Origin: Lineus longissimus
Lineage: Eukaryota > Nemertea > Pilidiophora > Heteronemertea > Lineidae
Assembly: GCF_910592395.1 (NCBI RefSeq)
Contig: NC_088319.1
Coordinates: 13,764,001-13,828,000 of the forward strand
DNA length: 64,000 nucleotides
Direction: 5' to 3'
The translations under genes were made by a program, and so were the position numbers. The notes beneath the pieces were generated by a model, which was not told the origin of the DNA, did not search any database, and worked only from the letters and a program-made list of their open reading frames with translations. This document shows positions 37,340-49,669 of this stretch, one piece after another (positions within the stretch are counted from its first letter, which is position 1; each line of letters begins with the position of its first letter).

Positions 37340-39130
37340 TGAGAAGAAGGATTTTGGCGGTGAAGTTGGCGGCTGTTCCTTTCACCTGAAGTCACATAGC
37401 ATATCATACTGTTGTCTTTGTGACATATCTATGGCATAATTTGCTGTGATATCACTTGTCTTTGATTTTTTTCGTCGGTGTTATGTCATCTATAAGTGAT
37501 CTAAGAATGATACGTCATCTATAATGGCGTAGTGATGATACGCCACCTTTACATGACCTAATAATGAACAGAGTCAGCCTCCTAAATTAACATTAGATAC
37601 ATTTGTAACGCGATATACAGCCGCCATCTTCGCCAGATATATAGGGTGTGGTGTTAAGTAGGTTAGTTTTGTGATTGCTGATTTTCGAGGTCTGTCTGCT
37701 AAACTCAGGTCTGTCTACTCACGGTCATGCTTGCTATTTTCTCACTAAACCATACGTACCAAACATGTGTCCACGCACTTATACCAAATTCACATGCCGC
37801 GCACTGCTGGTACTACCGCGGCCAGGCGGCTTTTATAGCCAGTGATACCGCATGGGACAAACAGTTTGTTATACCACAGACTAGAAAGATCTCTTCTACA
37901 GTCTGTGGTTATACCCTGTACACGCAAACACACATTCAGAACGGTAACTATGGCGTATACAGAAATGTACTGTGTTCTGGATCCGGGTCACAGTCGGCTT
38001 GTGAGCAAGGTCGATCAATAGAAAGTCGTCTGACACAGATCCAGAATTCAAAACACGCCATATTGTTTTGATTGCTTGTCAAAACGTTCAGTTCTTTATT
38101 TTTACCGCCCTGTAAATAAGCAGTCTCAGGCAGGACAACTTCATTTTCTCACAGAAGGTGTGGAAAGATGATGAGCTGGCACAATAGAGCGGTAAGATAG
38201 AAGTACGAAAAACTTGCCAATGCCTCCAAAACAGGGATCGGCAATGAACTCGGACGACTTTCTTAAGAAAAATGATTATGCAAGACATGTTTTAGTATCG
38301 TGCTAAACTTCCTGCACACTAATTATTCTCCATTCCATATTTGGTGTCCCCGAAAGAATGTAGGGTCCAATGATACTGTCTACAAAATAGGCATCAACTT
38401 CTCGGACAGAGTCCGCAGAAAAATATCCTTGTTATCCAGAGCAGATTCAGGCAAGGAGGAAAAGAATTTTTTGAAATGATATGTCAAACGCCTGTGTGTG
38501 GCGTTTGCACATTGGATATGAATGGCTCATTCTTCAGTACGCGTAGTGTACACGTATAAATCGGGGCACGTGAATCAAACTCTATAAACTGATGAGTTTT
38601 AACTCTGAATACGGCGAAGGAAAAGATTGACTTCGTAACGGGACTCGAAATTCCTCTTTTGTAAAACCTTAGTAATAACTAAGTCTGAATTGAACCCTTC
38701 ATTCTGTCTGGGACTCCTGGTACAAAGATGCATGCCTGCAGCATCCCCGAAAAGGTAAGTTCCGGGGATTTTTTCTCTCATCTGGATGCGGTTTGAACAC
38801 TAATCACTTGCCCTTCTTCGGCTACTTATCATTAACCCTTAAATTCAAGGACAATGGTTAAGGCATACTGGTTGGGCTTAGACTTTTTTATCAAAAAGAG
38901 TCATTTTGAACCACTGCAATAATGGGCTCCCAAAATAATATTCTTGTTATGACATAAGCCACGCTATGTCACTCTATCATCCAAATTTACTTCTGTTGTG
39001 TTGCTCTATCAATCTGTGACTTTATTTCAACTTGAATACGTCTGACCAAAATGATTTCCATCAACTATCCTGTATATAAATAATTGGTCTCAATGCTTTA
39101 CTTTCTCGCATTTGAAGTACAATACACGTT
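37340..39130. other. Spacer between the receptor genes (first part)
   Basis: No gene seen. A 10-bp-stem hairpin (ACCACAGACT at 37873-37882, AGTCTGTGGT at 37900-37909) and short GATACGTCATCTATAA-type repeats near 37480-37545. Confidence 0.4.
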
Positions 39131-39131
39131 C

Positions 39132-39344
39132 CATCGTAGAAACTTCTGTTGGCAGGACACCCTGTCTATGGACAATGATTTTGCTCACAAAGTTGCTCTT
39201 TCTGTACAATCTGTCTATTAGGGACAATGCTTGTGCTTTCAAATGGCTGTTTCTATACAATTCTATATTCTGTAAACAGGTCACCTCTCTACTAAGGACA
39301 GCATTGTCAATCCCAAAGGTGTCCTTAATAGAGAGGTTCTACTG
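39132..39344. mobile_element. Tc/mariner-type MITE, diverged copy
   Basis: The right end GGTTCTACTG followed by TA, with GTGTCCTTAATAGAGA just inside, matches the right end of the 49.5-kb element. The left end (CATCGTAGAAACTTCTG...) is a decayed version of the inverted terminus. About 213 bp, noncoding. Confidence 0.65.
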
Positions 39345-39349
39345 TATAC

Positions 39350-40590
39350 TCGTATCATTAACATGTGAGGATCCTGAAAAAGACGTCAACAAGGCAGAAT
39401 TAGGAATATACCCTTGCTGATAGTAAATTAAAACATCGCCAATGTCTGGTAATTTACCTTCTCCATACATGTTCCCTTTATGTTACCACATTATCTTTGA
39501 AAATGAAATCGTACTATTAAAGTTGACAAGCAAGAAAATCCGGAAGTAGAAAACTCCAAATGCGTGAAAGTAATTTCTATCGCTTATTTGAGGCAGTGTT
39601 TCTTTATCTAACGGTTTAATATTGTGTATTTTAGTTTTTTCATGCGTGTGGTAATGCCAGGTAAAAATTATACCTTTATTCTTGTTCTCGCTCGTCCGTC
39701 ATAGGCCATCGCCCGAAAACATTTTTCAAAAGGAGTAACAAGTACTTTGATTTTGCCACTGCACGGCATGTGCGCTGTCCGTCCTAACGGCAATCAGTCA
39801 GCACTACAGGGGGATCGGAGAGAGATTCCTTGTATTATAAATCACCATTTAGTTGATTTCGGCCTTCGTACTGTTTGTTAGAAGAGGAACATCTGTCGTT
39901 TTATCCTTGAAATGTGTCTACCATCAGTTAAAAATTGAAACATCGAAATTCACCCACCCTGCACGGAATTTGTGGAAGAAGAATCTCTTTTTAATTTTTA
40001 CCTGGCCAAATATCTCTGTTGCTTGTGTGGTGGAGGTTATACTAAATCTACTAAACTATAATTTGCCAACTATTCAACTCGCAGTTTGATTTAAAAGTTA
40101 ATACAAATGTAATTATGCCAGGGTTGAACGGAGTGCTTTTGGATGAGGAAGAAGTCAGACATGATCTTTCCGGGCATTGGTGAATTGATGTTGTTTCGTG
40201 TGGTTATTGGTGCTGTTTAAAGCGGGGAATCCACCATTTTATTGCGATTGTTCTCCGTTGGTGTTGCGATAAGGTGCGGTTAGTCATATGTCTGTTGACC
40301 ACAAATCGACGGAGGGCTACAATTAAAATAGCATAATCGAGTTTTTATTTGCAAGACTGCTGCTTACGATATAATCCCATTAGACAATATTAGATTACAT
40401 GTTTGTGTTGTAAGTTTTTTTCTTTTACAAAATTCATCCTCGCCAAACAAAACTACTTTTAAAATGTGTGATATTATCATTGAAATCCGACTTCAGTTTG
40501 CGAATCTGCTAAATCTTTAATCAATGGTTCAACGGTATATTTTTATGTTTTTCATGCATGTCCTGAGACAATTTTCAATTCTTTCATTTC
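39350..40590. other. Spacer upstream of receptor copy 2
   Basis: AT-rich with no supported gene. It presumably contains the promoter and first noncoding exon of receptor copy 2, which I could not place. Confidence 0.35.
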
Positions 40591-40592
40591 AG

Positions 40593-40839
40593 ATACTAGA
40601 CAATGTACAAGAAAATTCGGATCTGCGGATACATATTCAATGCCTAAATTCGCCTATTGGAATACACGTCATATTGCTTGCATCGTTTCTACGCAACGCA
40701 TTTAATACACGCAAAAACTGATACCAAAATGAAGATCGTGTCATATTTTGTCAACTCCGATACTGTCTTGTGATTGGTCAGTTTTTGAAAAAAGTCTAGT
40801 TTGTTGTTTTGCCACCAGGCGGTAGTTTACGAAACGGAC
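40593..40839 (+). promoter_or_regulatory. Likely 5'-UTR exon of receptor copy 2
   Basis: A pyrimidine tract with CTTTCATTTCAG ending at 40592 looks like a splice acceptor 247 nt before the start. The first exon bases are ATACT, matching the proposed acceptor of copy 1. The leader would contain a 14-codon uORF (40603-40647). The upstream exon was not located. Confidence 0.5.
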
Positions 40840-42033
40840 ATGACGAACTGGATACCAGAACAAACAGTGGTGACCTATGACCCCATGTCACCATGGCTGA
40901 ACTCCACAGAGCTTCCTTTCAGCATCATAAATGCAAGCGACCCGCGAAACATCCAACAGCAAGAAGGATACCGGCGTTACTATTATTGGGGCGCGGAAAA
41001 CTTGGAAAAATTTCGTTTGTGGTACTTCAATGGACATGGGTATCTCGCCTCAATCATATGCGTACTAGGAATAATAGCAAACGGTGTCAACATCATTGTA
41101 TTGACTAGGAAAAATATGATGTCGGCAACTAATATGATTTTAACTGCAATGGCCGTGGCAGATGGATTGACCATGATGGCCTATTTACCGTTCGCTATCT
41201 TGTACTATTGGGCTTCGGACGATCAAAGCCGGGGCACTGCAGAGTTCTTCCTATTTTATATCTATTTTAGCGTGCTCGCGCACAGTATCTCAATTTGGTT
41301 GACAGTAACACTAGCCGTGTTCAGGTATCTATTCATTAGGTATCCTCGCCGCGGCGTAATTCTCTGCTCGATTGAAAGAGCTAAATTATCCGTAGTGCTC
41401 GTCTTCTTTGCAAATCTTTTTGTTTGTATACCTAATTTTATCGGACACCATGTCAAGCATCATTTCGACCCAGAAAGAAATGTATCAACCTATCAGGCCT
41501 CCACGCGAGATTCGCCGAGAGTTTACGCAGTGATCTCGCGGATTAACTTTTGGGTGATTTCGTCACTTGTTAAATTGCTTCCCTGTTTTCTGCTTATCAT
41601 TGCTAGTATTCTTCTTGTGAGGTGCATGCAGGAGGCAGAAAAACGTCGGAAAAATCTCCGCAAAAAATCGAGACCGAATTGCAAGGATTCTGACTCACGT
41701 GACCGGAAGACGAACAGGACAACGCGCATGCTCTTAGCGGTCGTGGTTCTGTTTGTCATATGTGAACTTCCGCAGGGAATCGTGGGAATATTCGTAGGAA
41801 TTCTTGGAGCGCAATTCGAAAGGGATGTATATTATCCGTTAGGAGAATTGTTCGATATCATTGCTCTTGTCAATAATGGTATAAATTTTATTCTATACTG
41901 TACAATGAGTAAACAATTTCGAGAAACGTTTGTACTGCTGTTTATCAAGCCGCTCCATGTTGGTCACAGTCGTCGGGGACAATTTATTCTCGTCCCAAAT
42001 CATAACAGCAACACACAGTGTACTGATGTATAG
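40840..42033 (+). CDS. DMSR/myosuppressin-receptor-like neuropeptide GPCR, copy 2 (397 aa, intronless CDS)
   Basis: Tandem paralogue of the upstream receptor. Through TM1-TM2 (copy-2 residues 69-123 against copy-1 residues 65-119), 47 of 55 residues are identical by my count. It has the same altered motifs: F-R-Y at the TM3 end (161-163), ICELPQG in TM6 (307-313) with Glu at the toggle position, and N349-F-I-L-Y in TM7. The N-terminus shares the TYDPM motif and a sequon at N21, and adds N31. The C-tail shares RGxFxLVPNH. The TM3 start and loop 2 carry no Cys, so the usual class A disulfide is absent here too. The frame is open 39 nt further upstream, but only to non-ATG codons; the first ATG at 40840 (G at -3) aligns with copy 1. 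AATAAA at 42135 ends the likely transcript. Predicted role: G-protein-coupled neuropeptide receptor at the cell surface. Confidence 0.93.
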   Translation: MTNWIPEQTVVTYDPMSPWLNSTELPFSIINASDPRNIQQQEGYRRYYYWGAENLEKFRLWYFNGHGYLASIICVLGIIANGVNIIVLTRKNMMSATNMILTAMAVADGLTMMAYLPFAILYYWASDDQSRGTAEFFLFYIYFSVLAHSISIWLTVTLAVFRYLFIRYPRRGVILCSIERAKLSVVLVFFANLFVCIPNFIGHHVKHHFDPERNVSTYQASTRDSPRVYAVISRINFWVISSLVKLLPCFLLIIASILLVRCMQEAEKRRKNLRKKSRPNCKDSDSRDRKTNRTTRMLLAVVVLFVICELPQGIVGIFVGILGAQFERDVYYPLGELFDIIALVNNGINFILYCTMSKQFRETFVLLFIKPLHVGHSRRGQFILVPNHNSNTQCTDV

Positions 42034-42134
42034 TGTTGGTTGATATGGGCTAAAACACCTGGGCCAAGGTTGATTGAGATTTGTATATCATAATTTACCG
42101 TACAATAACTTGATTTTTTAGAGTTACATCAAAG

Positions 42135-42140
42135 AATAAA
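42135..42140 (+). terminator. Polyadenylation signal (AATAAA), receptor copy 2
   Basis: A canonical AATAAA lies about 100 nt after the stop codon of receptor copy 2, giving a short 3' UTR. Confidence 0.55.
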
Positions 42141-42144
42141 TACC

Positions 42145-44690
42145 ACAAATGGCTGGTTCGATTCTACCTACATCTTTATGTATGCATAAATTATTGTAAT
42201 GTTGATGTAATCATACATAACTGTAAATATCATTATTAGACGTATTCCAGACTTCTTTTCTGGGATATACTTTACGTCATATATTATTTAGTAAAACGTC
42301 ACAACAGTTTGATTAATATGTCACATATATTTGCGTTCTAATTCGATCAGCCTTGGACCCAGGATAATACAGCTCATTCGATTTGGCTACAAAAACAAGA
42401 TAGACGTGCATATGCTGGCAAAGTAGCTTTTAACATAATGGTTAAAAAATGTCATGGCGGCAATGGATTAAAGCAATCTCATAATTGTCTTGATATGGCG
42501 GCAACCAGAAGCTGGGGAAAAGGGCACCATGACTCACCAGAATTTTATATAAGGTCATTCTGAAGATATCTGAAATCGAGATGAAAAAACGTGGGTGTTC
42601 AACGTGCCTGCACACATGTGGTTGCTGTGGGATAGTACAAAGATGATGTGATCCTTTGGCTGCGGCAATAAAGTTTCGCTGAGCCAGCTCATCAAGATAT
42701 ATTCCCCAATGACTTCTTCATCAGTTCAAATCGCAGAATTTCATGCCAGGATTCGTTTAGCTTGGTTTCTGTAGCCTCTATTGACTTGTGAAATGTGTCG
42801 AATTATATTGTGCCAAAACTGGGCATTGAAAAGGTCCTCAATTTTTTAAGAAGGAGACCACTTGGCGATGCGGTCGACACTAAAGGTGATAAGATGCCAA
42901 TGATAATCCTGTATCACACAGTACAGTATGGCAATAACCTTGCAGTGCCGTCTGTATAGCATTATGCTTTGCAGTACCATGCACAGCACTATTCCGTGCA
43001 GTATCCGTACAGTTGCATACCTGATGCTACAGTTGTTGGGGCCTTTTCAATGACCCGTGCCATATCTACGAAATGCCTACTATTATTGATGAATGATTTT
43101 CTTTGTAAATCTACGGTGGCCCGTAAGGCATATCCTTTTGCTATCGGCTACAATGGAGAGAACAGTCTGCATGATATTTTTCCTATGTGTACTACGCCCT
43201 CACCGCGGCGAAAGTAACAACTAATTTTGATAAATAGATCTGGCAATATTAGATTAAAATGCCGTACATAATATGCTTTCTTACCGGCCACCGTAGTATT
43301 GTATATAATTGTGTGGTTGGGCTTTTGTTATGTAAATGCACGAGGTTCGCGACCAATTTACCTACACAATCAACGCGTTAACTACTTCCGCTTCCGAAGG
43401 TTTTTGGGGTGCTTATGGCCACAACCAGGTTTATGTAAACATTTTCCCCACGGCTAACTGTCCCAATGATGGTATTATTGTGGAATGGGTGGTCCATGAC
43501 CTTTAAGACCAAGCCTACCATCTTTACGAGGGAAATCTAGCTTTATCCAGTAATGCAACGTATGTAATTGCAACGGTTTTGAAAGCCCGGTGATCGGCTG
43601 CACTTTGTACACAATATCGATACTCGGATCAGCGCTCAAAGAGTTTCCTGCAGTTTTCCTTTAGTATCATATTCCTCTGACAGCATATCCTACTTTCATG
43701 ACAATGATGATGCACCAACCGACACACCACGTCAAATTGAAGACATTGACAATAGCATTCCCTTTCTCTAGGCTAACTATGCTCGCGGTATGGTTTTTTT
43801 CACAAGCTATAATTCAGCAAATTACGCCGAAGATTCGCTAGCGCACGATTCTGTCTCCTGTTTGAGTTTGATTCTAATATTGATTGGCGTTCCCGTCTTT
43901 CTTTGAGGTTGGTACAATGTAGCTGCTGAGAAAATAGCTTTAAAAAGTTAGCTCTCAAGGGTAGGTCAGCCATTGACTAGACCTGAAGCTGGTACATTCT
44001 CTGGCGGTCAATACCTATGTTGATCAATCGATGCGGTCACGACGTCTCACAGAAACGAAAGCAATACCGATTATTAGAGTTAATGATCTTGTTCGGCCGA
44101 GCTTGCGCTTATTTCGGCTGAAGTTGACAATCTTAGATAAATCGTTTGTTGGTATCGATGCCCTGCAGGCTATTTTGACCTGCCATCAAAATGGATGGTG
44201 AAACAGCTATGGAACAAACTCGGTTAGTTGAATCTCATGTCCGAGTTCACCACTATTGATCAGGTCTATGCGGTCAGTCTTAGGAAAAGCGTGACCATAA
44301 AACAGGCCATTGCTATCAAACTTGACTGAGAAACATGTTCATAGCTTTATCTTGGCAGTGCTGAGTTTGTGCAACTAATGTATTCGGGAGGTTGATCCAG
44401 TTTCGGTTGTCATGCCTGTGTGTGACACGATGCCTTATCACATTAATAATCCCACACCCAAGTTTTCCCTTTCTGTATGTTTCTTCAAATTCTTTCACTA
44501 TTTAGGAGTTGAATAAGACGTCTCGTCGCTTGCTAGTTATTCTGTTCCAACTACAATGTAGTTTGAAGGGCTCTCTTGTTCCCCCTTTCCCTAAGTTGCT
44601 CAGTATGTTCAGGAAGCAGAAATTAACTATTGGTGTACTCTTCTACTAAACAGTCTAACGCAAAGGGCACACTTCAAGCTAGACTGAGTA
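42145..44690. other. Intergenic, no gene seen
   Basis: No recognisable gene or defined repeat. Short GCAGTACCATGCAC-type iterations near 42925-43010. Confidence 0.4.
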
Positions 44691-44699
44691 TTAGATAAT

Positions 44700-45360
44700 T
44701 GATTTTAAAAGTGCAAAGCTCTTTCCCTCACAATTGCGGAACACAGAATGTTCGCAGTTAAGTCTGTAGAGCATTCGATTAAAATGCCTAATCCCGAATT
44801 ACCATGTGCTGTACTTTTATGGCGATGACACAAGTTACATCCGTTAGGTTCAATACGGTGATCATTATTGTGTTTGATGAAACTCAAGTCTCCCGCACTT
44901 GATTAACTTGAGCACCATACGAATTAGTCATAAATCATACTTTCATTACGATAGCACATGCTTCATTCGCAATGATCTATTGTATGGTTCCCGGCCTTTC
45001 AGATTGAATCCTAAACATGTTACAGGGACAAACGGCATTGTTTACAACTGCCTTTCTTTTCCTTGCGACCACCAGTAATGACGAACGACGCGCCACTTTA
45101 ACGCTGAAGTTCCGGTTATTCGATTAACGTGAGCACCATTCACTATGTTTTATCATGTACTTTTAGATCATGATGAGGATGACAAGTTACTTTTAGATCA
45201 TGATGAGGACATGACAAGTACATCGCCTTTAAGGCATTATTGTGGCTTGTTATCATTATGACATACACTAGATTAACTGGAGTATATCAAATACCATCCA
45301 ACACCACCGCATCTTGTACTTTTGTGATCGAGGATGACAAATAAGTAGCATCCTCAAGTT
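44700..45360. repeat. Degenerate tandem array
   Basis: GTACTTTTA followed by GATCATGATGAGGATGACAAG or variants occurs near 44810, 45157, 45189 and 45312. GATTAAC(T/G)TGAGCACCAT occurs near 44900 and 45123. Within it, 45159-45218 is a clean two-copy 30-bp tandem repeat. Confidence 0.55.
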
Positions 45361-45639
45361 TATTTCCAATTATTTGCTTGTCATGATCTCTTCGAAACTG
45401 ACTCATGACCCTTTTGGTAACACTCATTGCTTGACCATTAGGGGGAGTTTTCGAGGAGTACAGCGACACTTTCAGTGTCGTCCATGTGACAATTGTCTCC
45501 GGGAGATGGAAGCTTCGTGTCGTTCGTGCTTCCTCTCGGTGTGCTAGCCATCTGCTCTCTCTCATTCTCTTTCTCCTCTGGGCGGCGAATTTCCTCTTGA
45601 CAAACCTTACGTGCTGCGTGGTGAGTTGTTTTGTCATTT

Positions 45640-48600
45640 GGTAGAGGGCGACTTGACTTGACGGTTATTGCCCGTCTCAGCCAAGAGATGGTAGAGTACT
45701 AAACCAGTTCGGTTTTAGATAATAATCCATGGCTTTTTTAGGCATATTGCACTCTCTACTAAGCAATACATTTCCTCTTGGCCATCTTTTATATCTGAAG
45801 GTTTAATTGCACTGCATTGGAGATTGCGTTTAATCTAATCGATCTCGGTCAAGAGGGGCTGGAGATACTAAAACCATGCAGTTCAGACTTTTAGACGAGT
45901 TGAAGGAGTTGAAGCCGTATGCACTTGGTCCAATGGGTTGGAACTACTTCTTTGAAACAGTTCCAATTCCGTAGTACATTGCTGGACATGTGGTTATTAG
46001 TAGTTCGATGGCATCACTTTTGCGATGAATTGCCATGCTCCAGTCAAGACTTTTGATGAATTCGGATAGACGTGCGCCTAATGATCATGGAAATGTACCC
46101 TACACCTTCGTTTTCCTCTAGAATTATATGGTAAGGATATTGGGAGCGACGGGTGGTTTATATTATAATCATTATATCAAATGGATTCATTTCTAGCAGG
46201 GTGCTTTGGATCTGGACTGGCTTGAGTGAGGGCTGACGTAATCCAGTTCTGAGTAGGCCTGCTGGGTGTTGTAATGCGTGTGTGTGTGTTCTGTGATGAC
46301 TGATCTCAAATCGCGGTGCGAGATTTCCAATGTACCTGGCCAATGTCCAAAATATACTGAGCAGAGTTGACAGTAGTACACTATCTTAGAAATAAAGGTT
46401 TTGGCGCTTTTAAAAGACCGTTAAGGGTTTTCTTCCAGGACAATTATACACCCCTTAGAGGGATTTTAAGATATAGAAAATGAAAATACCCTTCGCAATA
46501 TTGGCGTATACCCAATGATCTTCGTGGATTGCACCAGTTACCAACCAAATCTGTGAAGAAGCTGGATTAAAACATCATTGACGAATTCTGTTCTTCACTA
46601 AAGTTGTTGGTTCGTTATCTTACATCTCCCTTTACGACTATCGAACCTTAATTTGAAGAACATTAGCCACTTTCCGAGCAAGCAATCTCGCTTGATAATC
46701 CCCGCCTATCGAAGTTGTGGCGCCTTAAGATAATGCCTGACTGGTCTAAACAATGATTTAAGGAGCATGTCGTAGAATCACGGTAATTTGCTTCAGACAA
46801 GCCCAGAAGACATTTCAATTTTGCCACAATTTGTTTTCGTCTACAAGACGTACACTCACTGAATTCTAATTTTGGCCATAAACGGGGACGATGTCATGCC
46901 CATATCAAGCTTTTTCCAAAAGCTCGGAAACCTTTATTATTAAGAGTATGACTAATACAATATTTTTCAAATACGAAGACAAAATATTTCGGAAACAAAG
47001 ACACGGTATTTGCCGAATAGTATCGAGTCCTCGAAACAAATTACCCGGCGGCCTATCTGATGAAAACGGTGTATCTTCTGATGTTTTCCTACTTTTGGCC
47101 GCCATCTCTGCAATAACAATCCCGCCGCAAATGAAGCTGGGAAAATAATTGAACGAAATTCGTCTGGTGTTGTCGGGCGATTCCTCTTGTCGTTCGAGTT
47201 ACAACAGGGAAATCTCATCATTGTGTGTGTATGGTGGAGTATCCTGAGGGTGTGTATGTCAAATATGATGTCAGTGTATCCGTTTGGCTTCGAGTGTGTG
47301 TTTTCTATTTGCCATGTTTACAGTGTGAGTCGAAAAAATCTGCCAACTTTTATCAAGCCAACGCGCGTACTGTCTTTATAAACAACTACTTTCATATTTT
47401 CCTTTTCATTCATTGAAAGGGCTCTTTCATGCGACAGATCCATTCAGTTTTACGTCTATTTTTATCATAGGCAATATGCTGAGAATGTGTATCTTTGCTG
47501 TTCGCTTGTGAGCCTATCGACTTGTTCCGTTGTTTCCATTGTGTCCATAGCATGTTTTCTGATGCAACCGATACAAACATCAACATCGTCCCGATCACAA
47601 GCGAACACAGAAAATAGAAAAACTGCACTGGGGAATTGTCTTTAGATAGGAAGCCTTAATGAGCACTGTATTTATAATTCTCCAAACGCCCATTCGTAAG
47701 TAACTTGGGCAGATTTGCTTATACACAGCCACTTTAAAATAATTATCTGACATTAAACTAACCAGAGGCAAGTTCTGAAGAGCAGGCGGATTGAATGATA
47801 TTAAAAATGGATCCAAAAAGAACCGTATCGAGCACAATTTGCTTTCCTAAACAATATCCAATAAGGATCGACTTCGCGACGTGTTGACCTGAAAAAGAGA
47901 TGGTTATTGGGAACTTGTCGAAGAAAAGATAGAAAATTGATGTCATTAGCTATCATTCTGCCACAAAAAGAAGAAGAACGACTCCTTGGTGGACATGATT
48001 AATGCATTAGCCATGTTCACCGGTTTGGGTCGCCTAATCAACGCGTGTTGGCTGTTCGAGTGGTGAGGATACGAGTGGGTGGCCAGAGTAGCGAGAGGTA
48101 TGGCGGGCGGATGCGGGCGGCTGTGTCGTGACTGCAAGGCGTGCGAAAAAGAATGTTGGCGAGATGGCAATGTCCATTTGGGGCTTCTTGAACAAAAATT
48201 ACCCTTTTTGTTCGGATGTGATTGGGATTGTTTAAGAGCCTATCATCCCCGTGACCAAAAAAGATAAATACCTCATTACCATGCCTTGTACAAAGGCTGA
48301 CCCTTCTTTCGGAAATTGCTCAAGTTACGCCGAATATTCTTTCTCTTTTCTTCTGGCACAATGTCGATCGATAGGAGACACAATTATTGCATACCCGAAA
48401 CAGAGCCATATGCAACATTAGGTCTTCTCCTTCGTGACCCGTATTTTGGCGGCTTTTCAGGAGTAAAACATTGAACAGCGGGAACGTTTCTCCCACAGAG
48501 GCCTGATTCCACAGGAGCACTTTACGCTGCTGTCACCACTGCGGCAGATTGGGCCTGGCCCTGGCGGTAAGCTAGAAATTACCCGATTGATACAAATGAC

Positions 48601-48730
48601 CGATTGTCATTCGATGAAATTTCCACCTCCAAACAAACAACTGCACACCCAATCAAAAGCTCTGGTTCTGCGATGACGCCTGCCCCATGTGATTCAAGCA
48701 AAATTGCGGTCAGTAGCAACTGATCCTAAG
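45640..48730. other. Intergenic, no gene supported
   Basis: Short chance-length frames. A (GT)n run at about 46276-46288. A dispersed-repeat start TCTTAGAAATAAAGGTT at 46384 is also present at 57779. Confidence 0.4.
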
Positions 48731-48736
48731 GGAACG

Positions 48737-48856
48737 TTTTCGCAAAGCCCCCAAAACGTCAACGTGAACGCCTATCTTATTGTTTGACATCGTTATCATG
48801 AGGTCGAACAATGAGATAGGCGTTCACGTTGACGTTTCGGAGTCCTTGCGAAAAAA
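48737..48856. mobile_element. Fold-back (hairpin) element, well-preserved copy
   Basis: Arms 48754-48788 and 48803-48837 are inverted repeats matching at 33 of 35 positions, separated by only 14 nt. Homology extends outwards to TTTTCGCAA on both sides. Noncoding. Same family as 23811-23912. Confidence 0.85.
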
Positions 48857-49481
48857 ACCTACTACATGTAACTGCGTGGGACGTACGTGTATGATCGTGA
48901 ATGTCAGCTTGAGTGTTGGTAATGAGAACCAAGCGTTGAATGATTGTTTCCTTGATATCCAGATGGCTACCTAGATATCCGCTTCCTGCAAAGGGTGCGT
49001 ACCCATCCACTCCCGGTTTAATTTTCCTAGAGCCGGAATTAATGTCAGGTCATCTTCTTAATACTTTGTACCATCAGCTTCCCAACTAATGGTGAATACG
49101 TTATGAAACGGGGGAGGGGGATCAGTGTATGAAAAAGATGTACCGCAGGTGGAAATGTGTCCTGTTGTGTGAGAAACGTGAGGTGCGGTTGTGAAAGTTC
49201 TGCTGCGAATCTGGCTGTACGAGATCCACGACCACAAAGTGTATCTCCTATCTAAAGTTTGTGTCAAAATCTTGAAGTGTGCACGGTCGAAATAATGTTG
49301 CAGTAGAGAATGTTGCTGGTGTGATTGCATGTGACGTATGTATAATTGTGTCTGGTTTGATGCAGCAAAAAAACGTCCACTCACAGCCAATTGTCCCCTT
49401 TTGTGTTCCCAGTCCTGCTCAAAGATTCCTTCCCTGTTTGTCTGCTTCTTATCACTGTCTACTGAAATACCATTGATTCTA

Positions 49482-49659
49482 CAGTGGAACCTCCCTTAGC
49501 AGACACCTCTCAATTAAGGACAACCTCTCTACTAAGGACACTAGTTTTGGTCCCAAATTGGTTGTTTCCATTCAATTTGACCTCTCTAATCAGGACACCT
49601 CTCTATTAAGGACAGCACTTGTCAGTCCCAAGGGTGTCCTTAACAGAGAGGTTCTACTG
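49482..49659. mobile_element. 178-bp Tc/mariner-type MITE with TA target duplication
   Basis: Flanked by TA on both sides. Ends are CAGTGGAACCTC and, inverted, GAGGTTCTACTG, the CAGT...ACTG form typical of Tc1/mariner and pogo-like elements. The interior iterates an 18-nt motif like ACCTCTCTATTAAGGACA at least four times. No transposase; nonautonomous. Confidence 0.75.
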
Positions 49660-49669
49660 TATTTCCATT

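Noticed and set aside
40801-40839. 13-codon N-terminal extension of receptor copy 2
   Set aside because: It begins with TTG and has no ATG; the ATG at 40840 aligns with the start of copy 1.
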